A DNA stretch of 64,000 nucleotides from Bradyrhizobium neotropicale (GTDB lineage Bacteria; Pseudomonadota; Alphaproteobacteria; Rhizobiales; Xanthobacteraceae). Where the stretch lies: the NCBI RefSeq assembly GCF_001641695.1, contig NZ_LSEF01000058.1, forward strand, positions 157,624 to 221,623, in the 5' to 3' direction. The position numbers and the translations under genes are program-made. Position 1 is the stretch's first letter. The number at the start of each line of letters is the position of its first letter. The notes below the pieces were generated by a model. It saw nothing but the letters and a program-made list of their open reading frames with translations. It was not told the origin of the DNA and searched no databases. This document shows, piece after piece, positions 17,705-27,058 of the stretch.

Positions 17705-18641
17705 CCGTGGTGATCTGATCGATCTCGGCAAGATCATCCGCGCTGAGCTGCCAGGCGATCGCCTTCACGTTCTCCTCGATCTGCTCGACGCGGGTGGCGC
17801 CTGCGATCACGCTCGACACCTGCGGGCGCGCCGCGAGCCAGGAGAAGGCGAGCTCGAGCATGGAGTGGCCGCGCGCCTTGGCAAAGGCCTGGAGCTTTTC
17901 GACCATGTTTTCGTTGCGCGGCGTGACGTAGCGGTCGCGCAGCGCCGGCGCCTTTGCAAAGCGCGTGTCGGCGGGCGCAGCGGTGCCGCGCTGGTATTTT
18001 CCGGTGAGCAGGCCGCTTGCCAGCGGGAAGAACGGCAGCAGGCCCAGTTTGTATGCCTGCGCGGCCGGCAACAAATCCGTCTCGATGTCGCGCACCACCA
18101 GGCTGTATTCGTCCTGGCAGGAGACGAAGCGGTTGACGTTCATCGCGCGCGCGGTGAACTCGGCCTCCGCGATGCGCCAGGCCGGGAAGTTGGAATTGCC
18201 GATATAGCGGACCTTGCCCTGGCGGATCAGATCGTCGAGCGCGCGCAGCGTCTCTTCCATCGGTGTCAGCGGGTCGTAGTCGTGCTGCTGGTAGAGATCG
18301 ATGTAGTCGGTCTTGAGCCGCGTCAGGCTGGCCTCGACGGCGTTCATGATGTAGCGGCGCGAGGCGCCCTGCTTGGTGCCGTCGGTCGCCATCGGCTTGG
18401 AATATTTGGTGGCAAGCACGATGTCCTTGCGGCGATCGCCGAGCACGGTGCCGAGCACGGTCTCCGATCCCCCCATGCCCGCATAGATGTCGGCGGTGTC
18501 GAACAGCGTAATGCCGAGATCGAGCGCGCGATGGATCACCTTGCGCGAGGTCTCCAGATCCGTGCGCTGGCCAAAATTGTTGCAGCCGAGCCCGACCGCA
18601 GAGACGCGCGGGCCGGAGGCGCCGAGATTGCGAATTTCCAT
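17700..18641 (-). CDS. aldo/keto reductase
   Basis: This 313-residue NADPH-dependent (beta/alpha)8 oxidoreductase carries the family tetrad Asp48, Tyr53, Lys79 and His120 (TLFDTADIYAG, VLATKYSKP, IDLYQQHDYDP). GLGCNNFGQ and IRQGKVRYIGNSNF, ASGLLTGKYQRG and SSVIAGATRVEQ follow the usual order. Cytoplasmic; reduces an aldehyde or ketone, substrate unknown. Start MEIRNLGASG matches the family N-terminus. Confidence 0.95.
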   Translation of the reverse strand: MEIRNLGASGPRVSAVGLGCNNFGQRTDLETSRKVIHRALDLGITLFDTADIYAGMGGSETVLGTVLGDRRKDIVLATKYSKPMATDGTKQGASRRYIMNAVEASLTRLKTDYIDLYQQHDYDPLTPMEETLRALDDLIRQGKVRYIGNSNFPAWRIAEAEFTARAMNVNRFVSCQDEYSLVVRDIETDLLPAAQAYKLGLLPFFPLASGLLTGKYQRGTAAPADTRFAKAPALRDRYVTPRNENMVEKLQAFAKARGHSMLELAFSWLAARPQVSSVIAGATRVEQIEENVKAIAWQLSADDLAEIDQITTV

Positions 18642-18880
18642 GGGAGATCCTGATCAAGGGGAAGCAGCAATGGCATTGTGACCCGCCGAGCACCGCGCCG
18701 GCAAATGCGCTGCCCGCGCTGCGGCCATGCTGACAAGAAAATTGCAGGCAAAAAAATGCGGCCCCTGTCAGACGCGGCGACTGACGGGGACCGCTTGGGG
18801 CGCTTGATCGGTGACGGGGGGCCGGATCAGACGCAGCCGCAACCTAGCGCTCTACTGTTACGTGCGGGTGACAGGCAAAG

Positions 18881-18889
18881 TTATCCACA
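18881..18889 (+). promoter_or_regulatory. perfect DnaA-box sequence (single copy)
   Basis: TTATCCACA matches the consensus DnaA box exactly. It lies in the 268-base gap between the convergent-facing ends of the aldo/keto reductase promoter side and the GNAT gene terminus. A single box does not make an origin; it may be chance or a titration site. Confidence 0.35.
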
Positions 18890-18909
18890 GGGGCGTGCGC
18901 CCCCCGGGA

Positions 18910-19365
18910 TCAGAACAGCTTGCGGTAGACGATGAAGCCGGAGCGCTCCGCGACCTTGTCATAGAGGCTCTGTGCCGTGAGGTTGGTCTCGTGCGTCTGC
19001 CAATAGACGCGCGGCGAGCCTGCGAGCTTCGCCCGCTCGTAGACGCCGTAGATCAGCGCCGAGGCGACGCCCTTGCCGCGCGAGGCTTCGAGCGTGAACA
19101 GGTCCTGCAGATAGCAGGACGGCTCGATCGCGGTGGTGCTGCGGTGGAACAGGTAATGCGTCAGCCCGAGCAGCCGGCCCTCGCTCTCGGCGACCAGCGC
19201 GTGCACCGGCTCGTAGGCATCGAAGAAGCGCTGCCACGTCATGTGCGTGATCTCGGCTGCGAGCGCGGTCGGGCCGGAGCGGCCGTAGAAGGCATTGTAG
19301 CCGTCCCACAGCGGCAGCCACTGATCGTAATCCTGCCGCGTGACGGAGCGAATGGTGAGCGACAT
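18910..19365 (-). CDS. GNAT-family N-acetyltransferase
   Basis: This 151-residue protein starts at MSLTIRSVTRQDYDQWLPLW (19365); the upstream in-frame ATG would add unlikely residues. Acetyl-CoA motif A is LFTLEASRGKGVASALIYG, with the R-G-K-G-V/A pattern, and the C-terminal YWQTHETNLTAQSLYDKVAER completes motif B. The sequence is close to GNATs annotated as diamine or amino-acid acetyltransferases. Substrate unknown. Confidence 0.9.
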   Translation of the reverse strand: MSLTIRSVTRQDYDQWLPLWDGYNAFYGRSGPTALAAEITHMTWQRFFDAYEPVHALVAESEGRLLGLTHYLFHRSTTAIEPSCYLQDLFTLEASRGKGVASALIYGVYERAKLAGSPRVYWQTHETNLTAQSLYDKVAERSGFIVYRKLF

Positions 19366-19461
19366 GTCGAAATCCCGCGATGCAAAGGAGGAGAGGCGCG
19401 AGGCCTCCGTGACGCGTCCTTCATACGTGATGATGGCCGCGCCGATCAATCCGCGCTCGCG

Positions 19462-20274
19462 CTACTCCGCAACGCGTAAATAGCGGATCAGGTTGCGGTT
19501 CGATGGATCGCGCAGCGAGCGGTAGTAGTCGGCCTGTGCCGGCGTATCGGTGTGGCGCACGAGGTCGGTCACCGGCGTGTAGCTCAGCATGCGTCCGCCG
19601 TCGGGCAGCGCGGTACAGACGAAGCGCAGCACCTCGCCATTCCGCAAGTTGATGTTGATCGGGGTGGCGTCGCCGATCCGCACCATCTCCATGCGTTGTG
19701 CGATGAAGGCGCTCAACTCGTCCTCCGGCAGCTCGAACGCGCCGGTGTCGCGGCCGTGATACATCAGCGCGATGAAGGGCGGCTTGCCGTCGGCCTTGGC
19801 GTCGGGCAGCGCAAAATAGTCGCGGAACGCGCGGTTGATGAACTCGGCGCGGGTCTCGGCATCGAGCAGCACGATGCCGATATCGACCTGGTCGAGCGCC
19901 GCCGACAGACGTGCGGCGATGGCGTGGTTGCGGCGCTCGGCGGCGAACGTCTCGAGCAGGCGCTCGCGCATGAGCCCGGTGATGGCGGCGGTGCCGGCAG
20001 TCGTTGCCGCCAGCAGGCCGAGCCGGACCAGATCGATCAAGGTGATTCCGGGAATGGCGCGGTGATTGAAGAAGAACAGCACAGCACCGATCACCGCGAT
20101 CGCCGCGCTGGTTGCGGCGGAGCCGAAGCCCGACAGCGATCCGGCAAGGGCCACGATGCAGACGAACAGCGGCGCGGGCGAGGGGACGGCGACCGATCGA
20201 TCGAGCAGGATCGCCAGCAGCGCAACCGCTGCCGTCAGCACCGGACCGGAGATCGCACGGCAGCCGAACCGCAT
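19462..20274 (-). CDS. membrane protein with PAS domain
   Basis: This 270-residue protein has about three to four hydrophobic helices in the first 100 residues (PVLTAAVALLAILLDRSVAV, FVCIVALAGSLSGFGSAATS, LGLLAATTAGTAAITGLM), resembling the DUF4118 transmembrane sensor module. A linker helix precedes a PAS domain (LDQVDIGIVLLDAETRAEFINRAF) of the PAS-7 type. No kinase, cyclase or effector domain follows, so it is probably a stand-alone sensor or partner protein. Confidence 0.8.
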   Translation of the reverse strand: MRFGCRAISGPVLTAAVALLAILLDRSVAVPSPAPLFVCIVALAGSLSGFGSAATSAAIAVIGAVLFFFNHRAIPGITLIDLVRLGLLAATTAGTAAITGLMRERLLETFAAERRNHAIAARLSAALDQVDIGIVLLDAETRAEFINRAFRDYFALPDAKADGKPPFIALMYHGRDTGAFELPEDELSAFIAQRMEMVRIGDATPININLRNGEVLRFVCTALPDGGRMLSYTPVTDLVRHTDTPAQADYYRSLRDPSNRNLIRYLRVAE

Positions 20275-20401
20275 GGCCCTGTCTCGCTCCTCCCTGAACG
20301 AGGAAGGGCGTCAGACTGACCGATTGTTGTGGAAAGGCGATGTGTTTCGTGCATCGCGCTTAAGGGGGAGCTGCGCGGAAGCGCAAAGCTTTCGGATGAT
20401 T

Positions 20402-20560
20402 TTAGGCCAAATGTGCGTGCATCAGCTGCCGTTGCAGCGTGGGCGCGTTCAGCGTCGAGGTGCCGGTGTTCTTGCGCGTGCCGGCAAAAATCAAGAGCGA
20501 CGCCGCGACCAGGATGGCCGCGGTCAGGGTAATTGCAACGAGTATCACCGGTGACTTCAT
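20402..20560 (-). CDS. small single-pass membrane protein
   Basis: This 52-residue protein starts MKSPVILVAITLTAAILVAA, giving one N-terminal transmembrane helix of about 20 residues, then a polar tail (GTRKNTGTSTLNAPTLQRQL). It lies on the same strand as the PAS protein and a second tiny membrane protein (20635-20811). Function unknown; composition is convincing but the family is not recognised. Confidence 0.5.
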   Translation of the reverse strand: MKSPVILVAITLTAAILVAASLLIFAGTRKNTGTSTLNAPTLQRQLMHAHLA

Positions 20561-20634
20561 CGAAGCCCTGTCGCGTTGCCGATCGGCGGGTCGTCACAGG
20601 GCGCCGTGAAGGCTGGTCCAGGATGAGACGGGGA

Positions 20635-20811
20635 TCAGACCGGAAGACCCATCGCCATGGTCGCCTTGGTCGACAGCACCGTCAGGGTGACGATCAGGCA
20701 GAGCGAAAGCGCCGCGATCGCGAGCGAGGCCGCGACGGCGTTGGTCAACCGGGAAGAGGCGGCGATGACGGGTCGGCCCTGAAAGCCTGCCGTGCCGGAC
20801 GCCCGAATCAT
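20635..20811 (-). CDS. small single-pass membrane protein
   Basis: This 58-residue reading frame has a polar N-terminus (MIRASGTAGFQGRPVIAASS) and a hydrophobic segment near residues 25-46 (AVAASLAIAALSLCLIVTLT). It precedes the 52-residue membrane gene on the same strand by 74 bases. Both may belong to one transcript. Function unknown. Confidence 0.5.
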   Translation of the reverse strand: MIRASGTAGFQGRPVIAASSRLTNAVAASLAIAALSLCLIVTLTVLSTKATMAMGLPV

Positions 20812-20989
20812 GGTCTAAATCCTTCAGCGTGCGAGCGAATCACCCGCGACGCCGAACAATTTCACAGTTTCAACCGGCAACATTGGGGCGGCTATCGCGC
20901 TGATCGTGGCGGGATTGCGGCAAGGAATACCGTTATGCCCGCTATTTCCCCGATATGCCCGCTATTCCCCTCGATCCCAGCCGGGGCCC

Positions 20990-21640
20990 TCAGGCGCCGG
21001 CCGCAATGCTGGCGGGATCGTCGATGTCGGCCGGCCGCCAGTCCATCGTGACGAAGCCGGGCGTTTCCTCGACCCGTTGCAGCCAGTCCCGGATCGCCGG
21101 GAAGGTCGAGAGGTCGAAGTCGCACCGCTCGGCGACGTGGGTGTAGCCGTAGAGCGCGATGTCGGCGACCGTGAGCTGGCGCGCGGCAAAATAGGCGTTG
21201 GTCTTGAGGTGATTTTCCATCACCTGGAGCGCGCCATAGCCGCGCTCCATCCAGTCCTCCAGCGCGTGGGTCTGGAGGTCGCGACCGCCCTTGACCAGCG
21301 ACAGCCAGAAATAGGCCGCGCCGAGGTTCGGCTCGAGCGCGTGCTGCTCGAAGAACATCCATTGCAGCGCCTCGGCGCGATCGATGCGGTTCTCCGGCGC
21401 GAGCGGCGTGCCGACGGCGACGTACCAGAGGATGGCGTTGGATTCGGCAAGGTAGCGGTCGTCGCCGACCTCGAGCAGCGGCACTTGCCCGGACGGATTC
21501 TTCGACAGAAAGTCCGGCGTGCGGCTCTCGCCGCGCAGAATGTCCACCTCGATCGCTTCGTAGGGCACGTTCAGCAGCGCCAGCGCAAGGCGGACCTTGT
21601 AGCTGTTGCCGGAGCGTTGCATCGAATAGAGCTTGTACAT
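20990..21640 (-). CDS. glutathione S-transferase family protein
   Basis: This 216-residue protein starts at MYKLYSMQRSGNSYKVRLAL (21640). The thioredoxin-like domain includes NPSGQVPLLEVGDDRYLAESNAILWY, with the cis-Pro and Glu-Ser glutathione contact. The C-terminal helical domain has AARQLTVADIALYGYTHVAE, the N-capping box of GSTs. It is related to the GST at 37870-38460, sharing the S-G-N-x-x-K-V opening. Cytoplasmic; substrate unknown. Confidence 0.92.
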   Translation of the reverse strand: MYKLYSMQRSGNSYKVRLALALLNVPYEAIEVDILRGESRTPDFLSKNPSGQVPLLEVGDDRYLAESNAILWYVAVGTPLAPENRIDRAEALQWMFFEQHALEPNLGAAYFWLSLVKGGRDLQTHALEDWMERGYGALQVMENHLKTNAYFAARQLTVADIALYGYTHVAERCDFDLSTFPAIRDWLQRVEETPGFVTMDWRPADIDDPASIAAGA

Positions 21641-23392
<1,752 letters not shown>

Positions 23393-23415
23393 GCTCGCAG
23401 TAACGATCTGACATG

Positions 23416-23443
23416 AAAGGGCCCGCATCCTGCGGGCCCTTTT
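23416..23443 (+). terminator. rho-independent terminator after the aminotransferase
   Basis: AAAGGGCCCGCA, loop TCC, then TGCGGGCCCTTTT form a perfect GC-rich stem with a T-run, 23 bases after the stop. Confidence 0.92.
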
Positions 23444-23564
23444 GCTTTTACATTCTTTAACGCCCGCGCGATCTGGTACCACCGGAACGATTGTGGCATA
23501 GAACCTCGCGCGGCTTTGTGCCGCGCCCTCCATGCTTGCATCACCTCATCGCCGGAGACATTTC

Positions 23565-24044
23565 ATGCGCCGCTCAATCTTCCTCGCCGGACTCGCTGTC
23601 GCGAGCCTCGTTGCCTCCGTCGCCGGCGCCAGCGCGCAGCAGCGGATGGTGCGAGTCGGCGTGCTCGAATGCCGCGGCGGCGCCAGCGTCGGCTTCGTGG
23701 TGGGATCGGTGACCAATCTCGGCTGCGTCCTGCGCGCCGACGGCGTACCTGACGATCGTTATGTCGCGACCATCCGTAAAGTCGGCCTCGACATCGGCAT
23801 CACCCAGGAGACCGCGCTGGCCTGGGGCGTGTTCGCGCCGGTCGACCGTCTCGGCCCCGGCGATCTCTCCGGCAATTACGCGGGCGCGCAAGGCAGCGCG
23901 TCGGTCGGGGTCGGCTTAGGAGGCAATGTGCTCATTGGCGGCTCCAACAATTCGATCGCCCTTCAACCGCTTAGCGTGCAGGGCCAGGTCGGACTCAATG
24001 TCGCAGCCGGTCTGGAGAGCCTGGAACTGCGTCCGGGTCGCTAA
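23565..24044 (+). CDS. DUF992 exported protein
   Basis: This 159-residue protein starts at MRRSIFLAGLAVASLVASVA (23565), a signal peptide cleaved near the ASA-QQ boundary. The mature part has VGVLECRGGASVGFVVGSVTNLGCVL and ITQETALAWGVFAPVD, then a Gly-rich strand region (GGNVLIGGSNNSIALQP), typical of DUF992. Likely periplasmic. Function unknown. Confidence 0.88.
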   Translation: MRRSIFLAGLAVASLVASVAGASAQQRMVRVGVLECRGGASVGFVVGSVTNLGCVLRADGVPDDRYVATIRKVGLDIGITQETALAWGVFAPVDRLGPGDLSGNYAGAQGSASVGVGLGGNVLIGGSNNSIALQPLSVQGQVGLNVAAGLESLELRPGR

Positions 24045-24275
24045 GACTTGGTCAATTGTAGTTGAGACAGCGCCAGCAGAAGTTCATCTCTCCCGAAGGG
24101 AGAGGTGGAACACCCTGGGGCAATAGGTCGTACCTGATTCATCAGGCGCTAAGACTTGATCTGACTGACGACGCACCGCAGCGACGTTTGATGCTTGCCA
24201 AACCCGGATGACGGGCAGAGCATCAACGTTTGCCGACCCAATCACGGGCCGAGCTCCACACAAGGGAGGCGGTGA

Positions 24276-26324
24276 ATGGGACAAGACGTCAGAAGTCCCC
24301 GAGGTCCACGGTGCATTGCACTGGTGGGCCCTTTCCAAAGCGGTAAAACCACTCTTCTTGAAGCGATACTGGCGCGAACGGGCGCAATCCCGCGCGCCGG
24401 CAGCGTCGACGCCGGAACTTCCGTCGGCGACGCCAGTGCCGAGGCCCGTCTTCACAAGATGACCGTCGGCCTTACTGCTGCCACCACGAGTTTCATGGGC
24501 GACAGCTACACCTTCCTCGATTGTCCCGGTTCCGTTGAGTTTGCCCACGACATGCGCGCCGCGCTGCCCGCGATCGACGCCGCGGTCGTGGTTTGCGAGG
24601 CCGACGAGAAGAAGCTGCCGCAGCTTCAGATCATCCTGCGCGAGCTGGAGGAGCTGAAGATTCCGCGTTTCCTGTTTCTCAACAAGATCGACCGTGCCAA
24701 CAAGCGCATCCGCGAGACCCTCGCGACGCTCCAGCCCGCCTCCCGCGTGCCGCTGGTACTGCGCCAGATTCCGATCTGGAAGGACGAGCTGATCGAAGGC
24801 TTCGTCGATCTCGCGCTGGAGCGCGCGTTCGTCTATCGCGAGCACAAGGCGTCCGAGGTGGTCGCGCTCGAGGGCGGCGATCTCGATCGCGAGAAGGAAG
24901 CCCGCTTCTCGATGCTGGAGAAGCTCGCCGATCACGACGACGCGCTGATGGAGCAACTGCTCGAGGATATCCAGCCGCCGCGCGATGCGGTGTTCGACGA
25001 CCTTGCCCGCGAATTGCGCGAAGGCCTGATCTGTCCCGTGCTGCTGGGCGCCGCCGCGCGCGAGAACGGCGTGCTGCGCCTGATGAAGGCGCTGCGCCAC
25101 GAGGCGCCCGGCATCGCCGAGACCGCCAAGCGTCTCGGTGCGTCGGACACCAAGGACGCGCTCGGCTACGTCTTCAAGACGCTGCACTCCCAGCACGGTG
25201 GCAAGCTGTCGCTGACGCGGCTGATCGCCGGCCATCTCGATGACGGAGCCACGCTGCAATCCTCCTCAGGTGGCGCGAGCCGCATCTCCGGCATTCTCGC
25301 CGTCAATGGCGCCTACGACACCAAGCGCCCGTCGGCGGAAGCCGGCGACACGGTGGCGCTCGGCAAGCTCGATCCGGTCAAGACCGGCGACATGGTCTCG
25401 AGCGGAAAGACCCAGCCGACGGGGCTGGTCACCGCGGAGCCGACGCCGCCGGTGCTCGGAATGTCGATTGCGGCGACCGATCGCAAGGACGACGTCAAGC
25501 TCGGCCAGGCGCTGGCGCGGCTGCACGAGGAGGATCCCTCGCTCGTCATCGTGATGAACGCCCAGACCCACGACACGGTGCTGTGGGGGCAGGGCGAGAT
25601 GCATCTGCGCGTCGAGGTCGAGCGGCTGCGCGACCGCTTCGGCGTCAACGTGAAATCGCATCCGCCCGCGATCGGCTATCAGGAGACCATCCGCAAGCCG
25701 ATTACCCAGCGCGGCCGGCACAAGAAGCAGTCCGGCGGCCATGGGCAGTTCGGCGACGTCGTGCTCGACATCAGGCCGCTGCCGCGCGGCGACGGCTTCA
25801 AATTCGCCGAGAAGGTGGTCGGCGGCGCCGTGCCGCGCAACTACATCCCGGCGGTGGAAGAGGGCGTCGTCGACGGGCTCGCGCGCGGGCCGCTCGGCTT
25901 CCCCGTCACCGACGTGCAGGTGACGCTGACCGACGGCTCCTATCACAGCGTCGATTCCTCCGACCTGGCTTTCCGCACGGCGGCGCGGGTCGGGCTCAAC
26001 GAAGGCCTGCCGCAATGCCAGCCGGTGTTGCTGGAGCCGATCCACGTCGTCGAGATCGTCTGCCCGACCGACGCCACCGCCAAGATCAACGCGATCCTGT
26101 CGGCGCGACGCGGGCAGATCCTCGGCTTCGACACCCGCGACGGTTGGAGCGGCTGGGATTGTGTGCGCGCCATGATGCCTGAAGCCGAGATCGGCGAGCT
26201 GATCGTGGAGCTGCGCTCGGCCACCGCCGGCGCCGGCAGCTTCACCCGTCAGTTCGACCACATGGCCGAGGTGACCGGGCGCGCCGCCGACCAGATCATC
26301 GCCGCGCATCAGCACGCGGCGTAA
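24276..26324 (+). CDS. elongation factor G-like GTPase (non-canonical paralogue)
   Basis: This 682-residue protein has all EF-G domains: P-loop GPFQSGKT (18-25), G3, NKID (136-139), domain II, then III-V (RPLPRGDGFKFAEKVVGGAV, SSDLAFRTAARVG). In the G3 box the canonical DTPGH is DCPGS (82-86), so the catalytic-site His is Ser86, and the switch-I RGITI segment reads KMTVGL. It is therefore not the housekeeping fusA product but an EF-G2-like paralogue, possibly with slow or altered GTP hydrolysis. The 231 bases upstream hold only a small CTCCCGAAGGGAG hairpin. Confidence 0.85.
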   Translation: MGQDVRSPRGPRCIALVGPFQSGKTTLLEAILARTGAIPRAGSVDAGTSVGDASAEARLHKMTVGLTAATTSFMGDSYTFLDCPGSVEFAHDMRAALPAIDAAVVVCEADEKKLPQLQIILRELEELKIPRFLFLNKIDRANKRIRETLATLQPASRVPLVLRQIPIWKDELIEGFVDLALERAFVYREHKASEVVALEGGDLDREKEARFSMLEKLADHDDALMEQLLEDIQPPRDAVFDDLARELREGLICPVLLGAAARENGVLRLMKALRHEAPGIAETAKRLGASDTKDALGYVFKTLHSQHGGKLSLTRLIAGHLDDGATLQSSSGGASRISGILAVNGAYDTKRPSAEAGDTVALGKLDPVKTGDMVSSGKTQPTGLVTAEPTPPVLGMSIAATDRKDDVKLGQALARLHEEDPSLVIVMNAQTHDTVLWGQGEMHLRVEVERLRDRFGVNVKSHPPAIGYQETIRKPITQRGRHKKQSGGHGQFGDVVLDIRPLPRGDGFKFAEKVVGGAVPRNYIPAVEEGVVDGLARGPLGFPVTDVQVTLTDGSYHSVDSSDLAFRTAARVGLNEGLPQCQPVLLEPIHVVEIVCPTDATAKINAILSARRGQILGFDTRDGWSGWDCVRAMMPEAEIGELIVELRSATAGAGSFTRQFDHMAEVTGRAADQIIAAHQHAA

Positions 26325-26345
26325 TCCGTCAGGGACGCACGGTTC

Positions 26346-26546
26346 TCTCACTCCCTCTCCCCGTCCTTACGGGGAGAGGGAGGGGTGAGGGGCTGCCTCC
26401 ACGAGTTCGGTCTGAATCGTAGATAGAATGCTCTCGATGGCCTCACGAGTCGGATGGACATTCGATCGTGGCAGCGAAGTGCCATGCCCCTCACCCGGAT
26501 CGCACCGGACGATGCTTCGCATCGCCAGGCGCGATCCGACCTCTCG
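26346..26546. repeat. paired inverted palindromic element with DUF559 remnant
   Basis: Left end: CTCCCCGTCCTTACGGGGAG then GGGGTGAGGGGC and CTGCCTCCACGAG. Right end: GCCCCTCACCCGGATCGCACC, with its palindrome cut short after CTCTC. Between them, on the minus strand, RMSIRLVR near 26440-26470 resembles the start of the DUF559 gene (DEKSIRLARR at 16872), suggesting an internal deletion of a fuller element. Confidence 0.7.
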
Positions 26547-26692
26547 TTAAGATGCATCTCTCCTTCAAATACCCCGCTGACCAATTCATCGACGCCACCA
26601 AACGGTCGCTTGCGTTTCGCTCCGGATGATGTATTTTACATCATTGTATAGGCGCGAAATATCAATTATAATATTTCACACGTGAGGCCAAG

Positions 26693-26965
26693 GTGATCAC
26701 GTCATTTCAAATGCGGGCAGCCCGCGCGCTGCTCGGCATTGACCAGAAAACCCTGGCCGAGCTCGCCGGCGTTTCGCTGCCGACCATCCAGCGGATGGAG
26801 GCCAGCACCGGCAACGTGCGTGGCGTGGTCGAGACCTTGATCAAGGTGGTCGAGGCGTTCGAGCGGGCCGGCGTCGAACTGATCGGCGAACATGCGCGCA
26901 GCGACAGCGGTGGGCGCGGCGTTCGCCTCAAGGAGTCGGGGCCGCCGCGCCGGGTGGGAGCATGA
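26693..26965 (+). CDS. XRE-family HTH transcriptional regulator
   Basis: This 90-residue protein has a GTG start with GAGGCCAAG upstream. The Cro/C1-type helix-turn-helix is residues about 6-35 (MRAARALLGIDQKTLAELAG, VSLPTIQRMEAS). The remainder is helical (LIKVVEAFERAGVELIGEHA). The AT-rich upstream region (TATCAATTATAATATTTCACAC) could be promoter and binding site. It precedes a SulP transporter by 93 bases on the same strand and may regulate it. Confidence 0.88.
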   Translation: MITSFQMRAARALLGIDQKTLAELAGVSLPTIQRMEASTGNVRGVVETLIKVVEAFERAGVELIGEHARSDSGGRGVRLKESGPPRRVGA

Positions 26966-26985
26966 TCAGAAAGACGGTCATGCTC
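26958..26985. repeat. GAGCATGA palindrome overlapping the XRE stop codon
   Basis: GAGCATGATC (26958) and GGTCATGCTC (26985) form an inverted repeat. The TGA within its left arm is the stop of the XRE gene. It is related to the repeat at 17638-17704. Confidence 0.75.
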
Positions 26986-27058
26986 GGAAATGAAATGAGC
27001 TAAATGCACCGTCGCGCCGGAGCACGCGGCCGCACGATGCAGCGGAGCGTTGTGGGGC

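Noticed and set aside
18881..18889. A replication origin around the DnaA box
   Set aside because: Only one box, no AT-rich unwinding region and no dnaA/parAB/hemE-type neighbours.
24276..26324. A tetracycline-resistance ribosomal protection protein
   Set aside because: Overall order fits EF-G-like GTPases, but the typical TetM/O C-terminal and loop features are not apparent, and the G3 box differs; EF-G2-like is the safer call.
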